Positions 33,202 to 42,559 of a stretch of 64,000 nt of DNA are shown here, piece by piece. Each line of letters starts with the position of its first letter. The stretch's first letter is position 1. The notes under the pieces are model-generated. The model did no database searches, was not told the origin of the DNA, and saw nothing but the letters and a program-made list of their open reading frames with translations. Both the position numbers and the translations under genes were made by a program. The DNA comes from Planococcus lenghuensis (GTDB lineage: Bacteria; Bacillota; Bacilli; Bacillales_A; Planococcaceae): contig NZ_CP019641.1 in assembly GCF_001999905.1 (NCBI RefSeq), forward strand, positions 62,001 to 126,000, written 5' to 3'.

Positions 33202-33783
33202 GTGGACTTTTCCATCTTAATTAATCTTGTGCAGGATTATGGCTATTTTGCCATGTTTCTGTTTAACTGGATCCTACTGCTAGGTGTTCCGTTGCCAAAC
33301 GAAGCAGTTGCCATGTTATCAGGGGTCGGTACAGAAGCAGGGTCCTATTATTTTTCCTGAGTGCCTATGGCGGCCTTATGACGAGTAATATATTTACGTA
33401 TGGCGTCCGGCCGCATCTTGACCGGAAGAGTGATGGACCGGCTGCATAAATCCAAGATGAGCAAAAACGTTAGCCGTTTTCAGCAGGCATTCGATCAATA
33501 CGGCGGGTGGGCTATCGTCCTCAGCTTCTTTTTTCCTGGTATTCGAATGGTCATGCCATATGTGACAGGTGCGAGCCAATATCCATTTCCACGTTACTTG
33601 CTATATGCCAGTGTGGCAGGTTTTGCTTGGCTAATGATTTACTTTAACCTCGGCCGGGCATTCCCCGAAGCATATGAAGAAATTCTTCCGGCATTGCAAC
33701 AGTACTTAGTTGTTTTAACAATTGCAGTTGCTACTATCGTCGCTGTTGTTATACTCGTGTATCGCAAATACTTATCCCGGTGA
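33202..33783 (+). pseudogene. DedA-family membrane protein with two frameshifts
   Basis: From GTG 33202 (AGGTGA upstream) the frame gives a DedA-like N-terminus (L-G-V-P-L-P-N-E-A-V) but hits TGA 33358-33360. The next 15-20 residues (L-S-A-Y-G-G-L-M-T-S-N) continue in another frame, and the original frame resumes near 33400 (G-R-I-L-T-G-R-V-M-D-R ... F-F-P-G-I-R-M-V-M-P-Y-V-T-G) to TGA 33781-33783. One extra T in the T5 run before TGA and one C fewer in C-C near 33396 would restore it. Two compensating single-base indels look like a dead gene or assembly errors. Confidence 0.75.
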
Positions 33784-34752
33784 ACCACCTGGCACTTAAC
33801 GTTTTTGCATGCCTCCTTGCCGTTGGACTTCGCTCGTTATATGCTTGAAGAGGGAGACTCCTTTTAGGAAATGTTAAAGTAAGTATCTATGATGTGATCT
33901 TGAATTGACTTTCCTCTCCTTAATAACTGCTATAACTTTTACGGTTACTCTACATTCTTCTTTAAGAGCTTCTTCTTTATATAGGTTGAACTAATTATCT
34001 TTTACTGCCAGTAGTTCGCTGAATAGCTACGTTTTCCAGTGAGCAAATTAAACAAGATAGGCGTACTCGTCTTTGCACTCCTTGAGTGACGGAAGTGTTA
34101 TGTATTCCTTCTTTAGTCCAGTTTCTTTATTAATAGATCTCCTTACCTGCTACTTCTATATTAACGCTCCTTTCTATTACCGACTTCATTTTTACAACGC
34201 AGTAGTAACACAGGTATTTTTTAAACAACCTATGATTTCTTTTAGCTAGTTACATTAAACCAAATAAGAGCTAATTTTAAAGCATCCCTCCTGTTTCCTC
34301 CCCCTTGTTCAACTTCATCCCATCAAATTAAAGCTTCTTAGACCTGAAATACTTTATCCATTTTTCTGTAAAAAATATTATCAGTGCTCTGATAATAAAA
34401 AATCCTTTTTTATCTTGCCTAAATCTTAGAAGCCTTTAGTGGTAGGATTTCTGAGTAAGTTTTAAAGGATGATGGCAAAAAACATTAGCTATATAAAGTA
34501 AAAAGTGCAGCTGTAAAAGAAAAAGTACAATGTATCAATAACATATCTATATATTTAAATGTATTTACAAAATCATTACATCGGTTTATTTCGTAAAAAA
34601 CCATGCTACACTGAGCCAGGCTTCATAAGAAATTGATATTAAGTGTTAGATAATTGATACACCCAACTAGATATTAAAACTTGAAACTTAAAATACGAGA
34701 ATCGCTATTCAAGTATGAATACAGTGAATTCCAGATAACCAAGGAGCAGAAA
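33784..34752. other. about 970 bases without a gene
   Basis: AT-rich. The only clear structure is a perfect nine-base hairpin (34376-34384 with 34389-34397). The last 200 bases lead into the NlpC/P60 gene and presumably hold its promoter; the frame that opens at 34681 lacks a ribosome site. Confidence 0.45.
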
Positions 34753-35391
34753 ATGAGAAAAACGAAGAAAGCATTATTAGCCTTTACTGTAACTGTTGCC
34801 CTTTCATCTGCCATTGCTGCACCTGCAAGTGCAGCTTCCTACGAAGTGCATTCTGGAGATACCCTCTGGAAAATTGCTCAAGACTATGGCACATCGGTTT
34901 CCAGCTTGCAGAGCATTAACGGTATTTCAGGTCACTTGATTTATCCGGGACAGACAATTGAAACAAGCCGCAGTTCATCTGCTGCTTCAAGCAACACAGT
35001 AGCACCACAAGTAAAAGCACAATATGAAAGTAATTCCTCTTCCGAACTCGTTTCTATAGCGAAGCAGTATACAGGTGTGCCATACGTATGGGGCGGCTCT
35101 TCACCAGCAGGATTTGACTGCAGCGGATACATCTACTATGTCCTGAATAAAGCTGGATATGATGTGGGACGCACGAACGCAGCTGGATATTACAACATGG
35201 CAACAAAAGTAAGCAACCCGCAACCAGGTGATCTTGTCTTCTTCTCTGGCACGTACAAGCCAGGAATCTCCCACATGGGAGTTTACATCGGCAACGGAAA
35301 GATGATTTCTGCTAATGGTGGCGGCGTAGGCATTGACAGCATTTATGGTCCTTACTGGGGCGATTACTTTACTGGTTTCGGAAGACTGTAA
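34753..35391 (+). CDS. LysM-NlpC/P60 cell-wall endopeptidase
   Basis: A secreted 212-residue hydrolase: signal peptide (cleavage after A-S-A), one LysM domain (about 29-72, Y-E-V-H-S-G-D-T-L-W-K-I-A), a Ser-rich linker, and an NlpC/P60 domain (about 95-212) with catalytic C in F-D-C-S-G-Y, H in S-H-M-G-V-Y and a third polar residue near S-A-N. It would cut D-Glu-meso-DAP or Lys stem peptides. ATG 34753 is chosen because AAGGAG lies six bases upstream and the signal peptide starts there. Confidence 0.92.
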   Translation: MRKTKKALLAFTVTVALSSAIAAPASAASYEVHSGDTLWKIAQDYGTSVSSLQSINGISGHLIYPGQTIETSRSSSAASSNTVAPQVKAQYESNSSSELVSIAKQYTGVPYVWGGSSPAGFDCSGYIYYVLNKAGYDVGRTNAAGYYNMATKVSNPQPGDLVFFSGTYKPGISHMGVYIGNGKMISANGGGVGIDSIYGPYWGDYFTGFGRL

Positions 35392-35404
35392 GTTAACAAT
35401 AACG

Positions 35405-35440
35405 AACAGATCGGGATGTATTCCTTGGTCTGTTTTTTTG
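35405..35440 (+). terminator. terminator of the NlpC/P60 gene
   Basis: AACAGATC (35405-35412) pairs with GGTCTGTT (35427-35434), followed by seven T. Confidence 0.7.
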
Positions 35441-36393
35441 TTTTCTAAGATGTAAGCTTTATAAAATAAGTTCAAAGCCATAAACCAATTTAACTGAGTC
35501 TACTAATCACCACTGTCATTCGTAACCTATCGGTGTTGCACTTGTCCGCAGGAGGAGTCCAAAAGTAACTACTCGTTTTTAAAGCCAAAGTTCAGAAGGA
35601 GACAGTCTAGTAGCAATTCTAATGCATTTTAGATCATTCACAGTATCGACAGATTTACCGCTATAACTCTTCGTAAAATCTACACACTTCCCCGGTATAG
35701 TTGTCTCCAAGGCGGAGATCGAGCATGCTGTGTAGTGCAAAATAAAAGTACATAGTATTGCAATCAAATATCGCGTTGCAACTTTACATGGAGTGGCAAG
35801 CATGATAGCCTCGTTCAGGCCAGCCAGCCCCTGCTACGGCTGGTTTCCTGGCATGATAGTCATGCTTGTAGAGGCTCCATGTCAAGTTGCAACATTGTGT
35901 ATTTTGATTTTGCAAAATACACATGCAACGCAACCAAACAGGACTAGTGTTAGTATCTGCTATTTTTTTAACTGTCTATTCCCAACTATCCACAAAGGAA
36001 TCTTTTCTGAAATAGAAAAAAATTACTTATATTTCTGCTACCCGCTCAGCTTGCTCGTTAAAAGAGATAGTATGGTTTTGACTTTCGCTTCTATAACAGA
36101 AGTGGCATTTCTATGTTTGGGTGCCTTACCGGACTAATAGTCGGGTTCGACTGTTTCCCATCAATTCGCCATTGCTTTTGTATGAAGATTCCTTTCGAAG
36201 TGACGAAAAGCTGGAATGTTAAAGAGAGATATAAATGAATTTTTTATACTTCCCTCTTTCCTCGCTTACTTTCTGAAACAACGGGTAAAGAAAATGGATG
36301 GCAGATTTTGTATTTATGGCGATAGTTTTGAGCTCGCAACTTTTACTGTCTGCCAACTTTTCTTGATTAGCAAATGATTAGGAGGTTACCGAC
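35441..36393. other. about 950 bases without a gene, highly structured in the middle
   Basis: No frame has a convincing ribosome site. The block 35773-35931 contains nested inverted repeats described separately. The last 30 bases contain the AGGAGGT of the channel gene. Confidence 0.5.
35773..35931. repeat. nested inverted-repeat structure, possible ncRNA or origin
   Basis: Outer arms of 19 bases (35775-35793 and 35875-35893) match at 18 positions. Inside lie CAAGCATGA/TCATGCTTG (35797-35805, 35860-35868) and CCAGCC/GGCTGG. Directly after comes an 11-base perfect hairpin (35896-35906 with 35913-35923). The left end GCGTTGCA (35773-35780) can also pair with TGCAACGC (35924-35931), so two mutually exclusive folds are possible. 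It could be a single-strand origin, oriT-like site or structured RNA. Confidence 0.6.
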
Positions 36394-37383
36394 TTGTATG
36401 TTCTGTATTTTATTATTGGATTGCTAATCCTTATTGCGACAATTCTCGATTTTCTGTGGACGACTTTATGGGTAAATGGCGGTGCTGGTCCCATTTCCAA
36501 GCGAGTAGTCCAAGGCACATGGAAAGGACTGAACGCAATCGGAAGTTCCCGTCCCACCATTCTCGGGATTTCCGGCCCACTCAGTCTGACACTTACGTTA
36601 CTGATGTGGATTTTGCTGCTATGGATTGGCTGGACATTCATCTTTGCCGGAGGGGAAACTGTGCTTACTGACACCCGGAATAATGCTCCAATCTCATGGG
36701 TGGAACGGGCGTATTATGCCGGATACCTTATCTTCACATTAGGTAATGGCGACTTCAGTCCACACGGTGGATTTTGGCAAATCATGACAGCTATCGCTAC
36801 AGCCAACGGTATGCTGTTTCTTACACTTGGCGCTACTTACGTACTATCCGTGTTAAACGCGGTCACTCTGCAGCGAGCATTTGCAGACAGCATCACTGGT
36901 ATGGGCATGACAAGTGATGCCCTTGTCCAGAAAGCGTGGAACGGAAAGGACTTACATGAAATCGACTTTTTCTTAAACACGACTTCTTCTATGCTTGGAC
37001 AGCTGACAGCCCAACATAAGGCCTATCCAGTTCTCCATTTTTATCATACAGAAAGCAAAGAGAAGGCAGCTCCTTTTGCGATTGCCGTACTGGACGATGC
37101 TTTGACCATCCTGGAAGACGGTGTAGAAGAACAGGTCCGTCCAAATCGTTTTTTAGTAGAAGAAGCGCAATCCAGTGTCAAAAGCTACTTGAGCACAGTC
37201 GTTCCTTCTGTTGTTAAACCAGCTTCAACCGTTCCACCTTCACCTGCCTTTGAAAAGTTACGGACAAAAGGCATACCGGTTGTATCAGACGAAATGTTTG
37301 CTGATGTAATGCAAGCTAAAACGGAACATCGAAAAAAACTGCTCGGCGTTGTCGAATCGGATAAAAGGGAGTGGCCAATATAA
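36394..37383 (+). CDS. two-pore-helix K+ channel-like protein
   Basis: A 329-residue membrane protein with N-terminal helices (about 2-22, 58-82) and an Ion_trans_2-type pore unit (about 105-150). The filter reads T-L-G-N-G-D-F, where K+ channels usually have T-x-G-Y/F-G-D; the asparagine is unusual. The C-terminal 170 residues are cytoplasmic and unassigned; no RCK/TrkA_N glycine motif is visible. TTG start with AGGAGGT seven bases upstream. Role could be ion flux under stress. Confidence 0.8.
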   Translation: MYVLYFIIGLLILIATILDFLWTTLWVNGGAGPISKRVVQGTWKGLNAIGSSRPTILGISGPLSLTLTLLMWILLLWIGWTFIFAGGETVLTDTRNNAPISWVERAYYAGYLIFTLGNGDFSPHGGFWQIMTAIATANGMLFLTLGATYVLSVLNAVTLQRAFADSITGMGMTSDALVQKAWNGKDLHEIDFFLNTTSSMLGQLTAQHKAYPVLHFYHTESKEKAAPFAIAVLDDALTILEDGVEEQVRPNRFLVEEAQSSVKSYLSTVVPSVVKPASTVPPSPAFEKLRTKGIPVVSDEMFADVMQAKTEHRKKLLGVVESDKREWPI

Positions 37384-37487
37384 GTTTCCTTCAGTTTCAT
37401 GTTTTACAGTGGAGCTATAGGGAAAAATTATAACTGTAGCCGCAATGGAACAATGGAATTTTACAACCCAGAAAGGAGTGAACTATA

Positions 37488-37655
37488 ATGGCAGACGCAA
37501 AAACAGAACTGCAGGTTTGCTTGGAAGAGTGTGAAAATGCCTTAACCCACTTAAACAATGCACTGGAAAGCGGTCACACGCATGCCCGGCCAAAAATCGA
37601 GAAAGCGAAAAGCAGCCTCGAGGAGTGCATCGCTGAGTGCCGTCAAGCCCTCTAA
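37488..37655 (+). CDS. 55-aa CxxxC helical-hairpin protein (copy 2)
   Basis: Paralogue of 25785-25952 with the same length, start (M-A-D-x-K-T-E-L-Q-V-C) and end (C-I-A-E-C-R-x-A-L). Substitutions are conservative (I-D/L-E, S/T, K/R), the four cysteines and the G-H-x-H loop are kept, and many codons differ, so the pair has been under selection for some time. AAAGGAGTG lies nine bases before ATG and a strong terminator follows. Too short for many gene finders. Probable metal-binding or redox buffer protein; inference. Confidence 0.85.
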   Translation: MADAKTELQVCLEECENALTHLNNALESGHTHARPKIEKAKSSLEECIAECRQAL

Positions 37656-37671
37656 TAGTCACACAGTAACG

Positions 37672-37707
37672 AAAACCGACCATCAGTCAACGCTGATGGT
37701 CGGTTTT
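37672..37707. terminator. bidirectional terminator
   Basis: Fifteen-base perfect stem (37672-37686 with 37693-37707) with loop T-C-A-A-C-G and T/A runs. Serves the 55-aa gene and the convergent gene ending at 37753. Confidence 0.9.
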
Positions 37708-37752
37708 TTGTATTTGATCAATAACACTATAGATACCATGTTCAAGCTGAGT

Positions 37753-38466
37753 CTACCTTTCTCCCTGGACATGGATGACGAACGGAAAGGCGAAAACTCC
37801 CTGATCTGAAAACTTGAATTCTGCCCACAGTTTATAAAATCCTGGGAACGGAAATTGGGCTTCAAACGTTGATTCATCCTTAGATGACGGGTGGACATGA
37901 ATAAATTTCTGGCCCTGTTCATCAATGACCACCACGTGCCCCAACGCGCCAAGGTAAGGTAAAGGCGTTTCACCGTGCAAGTTGAAAGAAAGTGTGACCG
38001 GATGTTCAGTTGTTAATTCACTGTGATGAAAGTTGACGACCTTCCCGGCTACCACCTGTTGGGTGTTATCTTCTATGGCAGCGGGGCTTAGGTTTGCTGA
38101 TTGTACCGACTGTGGCTGTCCAACAGTCAGATGGTTGGGGGTAATGGTATACATTTGACCGGTTGGATTGATATCTGCAAATGCCAAGTAATGACCCGAT
38201 TGCAAATCTACAGCCGCTTTAAAGTCCCCTGGTGCCTCTTCTATCGGATGTAAATGAAAAAGTTGAGTTAAATCCTTACTCACGACAATCAAATGCATTC
38301 GCTTTTCATGTGTATCCGCCAATTCGACAAGATCCCCATGCCGATCTCGTACAGTTGCAGTCAACGTACCAGATTCATACGTTATCCCCACGCGAATATC
38401 TGCTTGTTCCAAACTGGTTTCGGGCTGGTGATGCACGCCATGCCCATGCTGATTATGGTTCTCCAT
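37753..38466 (-). CDS. histidine-rich duplicated-domain protein, metal-associated
   Basis: A 237-residue protein with a His-rich N-terminus (H-N-Q-H-G-H-G-V-H-H) and no obvious signal peptide. Two similar beta domains follow, each ending in a histidine pattern: L-F-H-L-H-P (about residue 70) and F-I-H-V-H-P (about 190), preceded by H-L-I-V-V and H-V-V-V-I. This recalls YtkA-like or cupredoxin-type metal-binding modules found near copper genes. GAGGAGGCG lies before ATG. It starts 17 bases after the MATE gene on the same strand, so they form an operon. Confidence 0.7.
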   Translation of the reverse strand: MENHNQHGHGVHHQPETSLEQADIRVGITYESGTLTATVRDRHGDLVELADTHEKRMHLIVVSKDLTQLFHLHPIEEAPGDFKAAVDLQSGHYLAFADINPTGQMYTITPNHLTVGQPQSVQSANLSPAAIEDNTQQVVAGKVVNFHHSELTTEHPVTLSFNLHGETPLPYLGALGHVVVIDEQGQKFIHVHPSSKDESTFEAQFPFPGFYKLWAEFKFSDQGVFAFPFVIHVQGER

Positions 38467-38483
38467 GAATATCGCCTCCTCTT

Positions 38484-39923
38484 TTAATAATTGTTAGCGT
38501 TAGTCGACATATTTTCCTTTGTCGTTTGTGGATGGCATTCAGATTGCGGTTCCGGTGCTTTTTCAAGGGCCATCCAGTTACCTCGCCAAAACTTGACTGC
38601 CAATACTACAGCACGAAAAGCAATATCTATACCAATTGCCACCCATACGCCGGCCAGCCCCCAGTCCAACTGAATAGCGAGCACATAAACCAACAGCGTC
38701 CGAACGGCCCACATACCAATTGCTGTAAGATACATGGGGAATCGAGTGTTATTAGCTCCCTGGTATGCCCCAGTCAGTACCATCAGGACGGCTAGGAATG
38801 GCTGGAATACCCCTGAAATCTTCAACGCTGTCCCAATGGCTTCGATGACATCCGGATCATCCGTGAAGAAGGTAGCGACCCAGTCCCCAAAGAAAAAGAG
38901 CATAGCTCCTAAAACTGTCATGGAGACGACTGTGAATTGAGCAGACAGTTTTGCATACTTTCGGGCTTCTTCCAAAGAGCCTGCTCCAATCTGTTGACCC
39001 ACTAAGATAGTGGCCGCCGTTGCAAAACCATACCCAACCATATAGGAAAATATCTCAATATTGCCTGCAATCTGATGTGCAGCAAATGCATGGGTCCCTA
39101 GTGCGACAATAAAGCCGAAGTACACAATCTGGCCGGCCCGCATGACAAGCCGCTCCCCCGCTGCTGGTGCACCTAGTGTGGTGAGTTCCATGACATGTCC
39201 CTTCTCCAACTTCCAGTAGTCCCGTCTGAATTTCAAGACTTTTTCCTTATTAATGTAATAGAAGAGGGCAATACTGCCAACCAACCGGGAGAACACGGTA
39301 GCAAGGGCAGCGCCGACAATGCCAAGCTCCGGGATAAACAGGAATCCGAAAATCAACACGTAATCGAGCACAGCATTTACTGCATTAATCACAAGACTGA
39401 TATACATGGGCGTACGTGTATCCCCCGCCCCACGTAAAATAGCGCTTAACACAAACATCAGCGACATGACGACGGAAGGAATACCGACAATCCGGAAGTA
39501 AAGAACGCCCAGTTCCAGTACTTCCTCGTCAATTCCCATTAAGCGGAGTAACTGTTCAGCAAACAGCCAGGTAACGATACCCGTAATGATGCCAAAGATC
39601 ACCGCAAGAACAATCGACTGTTGGGAGATGTGCCTTGCTTTTCCTGGTTGTTCTGCTCCTAAAAAATTAGCAATCCGCACATTAGCAGCGACCCCGATCG
39701 CCATGAATAAGGCAAAGTAAATCGCAAGTACCGCGTTCGTAATACCGACTGCCGAGACAGCAGCCAGACTAATCTTAGAAACGAAATATGTATCTACGAA
39801 CCCAAGCAACGTCTGAAAGAAATTTTCCAGTACTGCTGGAATCGCAAGTACAAGGATGATTTTCAGCCTTTCCCTGTCTGTTTTAGGGTGCAGCGGCTTT
39901 TCTACTGTGTCCAAGCTAGCCAC
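38484..39923 (-). CDS. MATE-family efflux transporter
   Basis: A 479-residue polytopic protein with twelve predicted helices in two pseudo-repeats. MATE features include F-F-Q-T-L-L-G-F-V-D-T-Y-F-V, R-G-A-G-D-T-R-T-P at the end of the first half and G-A-Y-Q-G-A-N-N-T-R-F-P in the second. It would export cationic drugs or metabolites using Na+ or H+. GTG start with AAAGGATG upstream. First gene of a two-gene operon with the His-rich protein. Confidence 0.92.
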   Translation of the reverse strand: MASLDTVEKPLHPKTDRERLKIILVLAIPAVLENFFQTLLGFVDTYFVSKISLAAVSAVGITNAVLAIYFALFMAIGVAANVRIANFLGAEQPGKARHISQQSIVLAVIFGIITGIVTWLFAEQLLRLMGIDEEVLELGVLYFRIVGIPSVVMSLMFVLSAILRGAGDTRTPMYISLVINAVNAVLDYVLIFGFLFIPELGIVGAALATVFSRLVGSIALFYYINKEKVLKFRRDYWKLEKGHVMELTTLGAPAAGERLVMRAGQIVYFGFIVALGTHAFAAHQIAGNIEIFSYMVGYGFATAATILVGQQIGAGSLEEARKYAKLSAQFTVVSMTVLGAMLFFFGDWVATFFTDDPDVIEAIGTALKISGVFQPFLAVLMVLTGAYQGANNTRFPMYLTAIGMWAVRTLLVYVLAIQLDWGLAGVWVAIGIDIAFRAVVLAVKFWRGNWMALEKAPEPQSECHPQTTKENMSTNANNY

Positions 39924-40057
39924 ATAAATACATCCTTTCTTCCACCAACTTATTTAACCGGCCTACTTAATTGCAATCCACATACCCATCTAGGGTATTA
40001 TAAACCTGTGGTTTAACAACACCTAAAGTTGGTAATTACGACAGCCATAAACATAAA

Positions 40058-40084
40058 GGGGCTTTGCTGATTTATGCAAGCCCC
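40058..40084 (-). terminator. terminator of the DUF305 gene
   Basis: On the minus strand GGGGCTTGC (40076-40084) pairs with GCAAAGCCCC (40058-40067), followed by T-T-T-A-T-G-T-T-T. Confidence 0.75.
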
Positions 40085-40132
40085 TCTCCTGATGCTGTTT
40101 TACTTACCCTTGTTGTTTCTGCTTATCTTTAC

Positions 40133-40591
40133 TTAATCCTCTTCTTCTTCAAGGTCATCAATGAGCATTTTCATCTCCTCAATTTCCTTGCGCTGCGCTT
40201 TAATAATATCTTGGGCGAGCTGTTCCACACGAGGGTCTGTAATTTCTGCCCGCTCACTGGTTAGAATGGCAATGGAATGGTGGGGAATCATGGCCTGCAT
40301 GTAATCCACATCATCAATCGTTTCCTGGCTTCGTGCCAGCCAAAGCGGCCCAATAATAAGTAATGCACTAACTGCAAAAATAGCAATGTTGAACTTTTTA
40401 TTTTTGTACATGTTTTTCATGAACAGCAACATGACAATAGCCATGACGGCTCCCATATAAATAGCTTGATATGCTCGTTTTTCACTGAAGAAAATGTGAT
40501 CCCAACGGTAAACGGTAGAGTACATGAGACCGAACATAATTAAAGTGGCCGTTAAGACCATTAGAAAAAAACGAATATACACTTTATCCAT
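40133..40591 (-). CDS. DUF305-family membrane-anchored protein
   Basis: A 152-residue protein with three N-terminal helices (about 8-27, 40-58, 67-85), then the DUF305 region with M-I-P-H-H-S-I-A-I and a helix with E-I-E-E-M-K. DUF305 proteins are frequent in copper and heavy-metal islands of Bacillota; the H-H of the motif is likely a metal ligand. Ribosome site GGGAGAGAGGAT before ATG. Fits the metal-handling context from 17 to 42 kb. The exact role is unknown. Confidence 0.85.
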   Translation of the reverse strand: MDKVYIRFFLMVLTATLIMFGLMYSTVYRWDHIFFSEKRAYQAIYMGAVMAIVMLLFMKNMYKNKKFNIAIFAVSALLIIGPLWLARSQETIDDVDYMQAMIPHHSIAILTSERAEITDPRVEQLAQDIIKAQRKEIEEMKMLIDDLEEEED

Positions 40592-41018
40592 ATCCTCTCT
40601 CCCTTCCTGTAAATTGTTGTTGTGTTGTTCTGTTGTTGTGTTTTTGTTTCCCTACTTCCAGCCGTTACAAACAGCAACAACAAAACTCCATAGAATCTGC
40701 ACAAACACCATGTAGAATCTTACTAGTCCCTTCTCAATAATTAGGGACGACTGATACATCATTTGTTGTGTTGTGCGATATTTCTCTAAACCAGCCGGTT
40801 CTGCTTATTCGATTATGACGCAATATTGGTGTTCTATCTTTAGCCTTAGTTAAGAGAGTCGGCAAAGAAGTTAGAGCACGGCTTCAATGACAGTGACAGC
40901 AAATCTTTCTTAACACTCTACAGCTAGCAAAATAAAACAACCTTCGATGTGGACGTTATAGCGTGTCATTACTTAAGTTGCAGTCTGAGTTAAGTCAGTT
41001 ATCCAGAATTCTTTTAAA
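40592..41018. other. intergenic, about 430 bases
   Basis: No gene seen. GTTGTTGTG-rich sequence at about 40612-40640 contains several ACAACA half-sites on the complementary strand, like the operator at 1298-1342; this may be low-complexity chance. Confidence 0.4.
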
Positions 41019-41765
41019 TCATAATATGGTTTGCAGGAGAATGACGATAATGAGAAGCCCTCCAATAAAAGATGGAAAGTTATTGTTTTTGTGATCTGGC
41101 AATTCGTTATTCATAATGTTCAATATAACTCCCCCTATTAAAAAAGAAGCGGCAAAAGCAATAATCAGTTCGTTTGACTGCGTAAGTTGCGTCAACAGCC
41201 AGCCGAGGAAGACAGAAACGGCAAGGATCCACCGGCCGGCTTTCGTGTAAAGTTCTTCATGCGTCAAGTGCAAAACTTGATTATTAGCAATGAAGTGAAA
41301 CGAAAACACAATCAGATATACGATGTAGGCCGGGATATTCCCTCCACTTAGTTCCGGCAGGAGATAGCCGATCAGTCCGTTATATAACGCAAACGCTAGG
41401 ATATGGAGGGTGAATACCCGGTGGCTTGGCCGGGTTCGGTTCTCTTCCTTTTCGTTTTTATCTTGAGATTTGACGTTTAATTTATCAATACCATAGAAAA
41501 TGGCGATGCCAAAGAGGGCAATCAAGTATGCAGCAAAATCCAATCTTTCAATTCCAAAAGGCAAACTGGCTTTTCTGATTACTTCCTCATAATGATTCAG
41601 TTCTGGAACCAAATGCAGGAATACATAAGCGACTGATCCGCCGGAAAAAACAGACCTAAGAATATTTTGGGACTGCGAACCCAAAAAGCTGACATGCCGT
41701 GTAACTATATGGACAATCATGAACCCAACGATTACGAGTAGACTGGGGATAAACAAATACAACAC
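41019..41765 (-). CDS. divergent ZIP-like membrane protein
   Basis: A 248-residue protein with seven or eight predicted helices. Its layout suggests the ZIP superfamily: F-S-G-G-S-V-A-Y-V-F-L-H-L-V-P-E-L in helix 2, an intracellular loop with charged residues, H-I-L-A-F-A-L-Y-N-G-L-I-G in helix 4, and a C-terminal helix after P-D-H-K. The canonical H-N-x-P-E-G metal motifs of the gene at 26989 are absent, so transport may be lost or altered. GTG start with GGGAAGG just upstream. The family call is tentative. Confidence 0.55.
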   Translation of the reverse strand: MLYLFIPSLLVIVGFMIVHIVTRHVSFLGSQSQNILRSVFSGGSVAYVFLHLVPELNHYEEVIRKASLPFGIERLDFAAYLIALFGIAIFYGIDKLNVKSQDKNEKEENRTRPSHRVFTLHILAFALYNGLIGYLLPELSGGNIPAYIVYLIVFSFHFIANNQVLHLTHEELYTKAGRWILAVSVFLGWLLTQLTQSNELIIAFAASFLIGGVILNIMNNELPDHKNNNFPSFIGGLLIIVILLQTIL

Positions 41766-42034
41766 GCCTTCCCTTTTCTCTTATTTGAAATAATAGCTCT
41801 CATTATAACCTTTTGACCCATAAGTAGGGCTATTACTGCATTAGCGTTGTTTTAGTGAAAAGGAGGACCCAAGGCAAGAGCAGGACAACAATGGGGACAA
41901 TAGCAGAACAAGTGATAATCTAAATATTCATAGGCTTCGTTAGACCGGGTAGCTACTTTTCTCAAAATGTAAGGCAAAAATGTATAAGTGAAACACGAAA
42001 ATTTAACGTACATAGAAGTAAAGGAGTGGTGATC

Positions 42035-42559
42035 TTGCTGGAAGTATTGCTTTATGATGATTGGTCATTCATAAGCCGAGTTATTCTTATATCCCTGCTC
42101 TCTATTCCGTTTCTTCTTATAGTCAAGCAACTCGGAAAAGCCTCAGTTGCTAAGATGAACATAGTTAATGCTATCTCTGGGACTATATATGGGATTGTAC
42201 TAGCCAGAATGTTTATTACTCCTGATATCTCTATCGCTGCTACAGTCCTGTTATTGTTAGCATTAACCTTACTCCTGTTTGTAGGTGTAAAGTTTAAACG
42301 GCACCCTGTTCCACTGCAGTCCTTAGCCAAAGCTGATCCCTCTTTCCTTTATCTTGAGGGAGAATTCAACGAACTGCTTTTGAACCAGAATCAGTTAAAG
42401 AAAGAGGATCTTAGACGTGCTATGTACTTACAAGGCCTGGAGTCATTTGAGCAAGTACAGGCTATTTTGCTGGATCCGGATGGCTCAATTTCTGTCGTCA
42501 AAAAAGATGCCACCCAAGCATCCGTCCTTTCAAATAAAGTACAAAGAAAGAACCGATAA
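42035..42559 (+). CDS. YetF/YrbG-like DUF421 membrane protein
   Basis: A protein of about 174 residues: two or three N-terminal helices (about 8-28, 42-60, 65-85), then the DUF421 cytoplasmic domain with L-L-N-Q-N-Q-L-K-K-E-D-L-R-R-A-M and V-Q-A-I-L-L-D-P-D-G-S-I-S-V. Homologues in Bacillus (YetF, YrbG, YkjA) are often linked to sporulation or envelope functions. I start at TTG 42035, eight bases after AAGGAG; GTG 42026 overlaps the ribosome site. It has no close operon partner. Confidence 0.85.
   Translation: MLEVLLYDDWSFISRVILISLLSIPFLLIVKQLGKASVAKMNIVNAISGTIYGIVLARMFITPDISIAATVLLLLALTLLLFVGVKFKRHPVPLQSLAKADPSFLYLEGEFNELLLNQNQLKKEDLRRAMYLQGLESFEQVQAILLDPDGSISVVKKDATQASVLSNKVQRKNR

Noticed and set aside
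40612-40640. GTTGTTGTG-rich tract as a third operator for the 1359 regulator
   Set aside because: Only half-sites in a low-complexity run, with no ACAACAATTGTTGT dyad.
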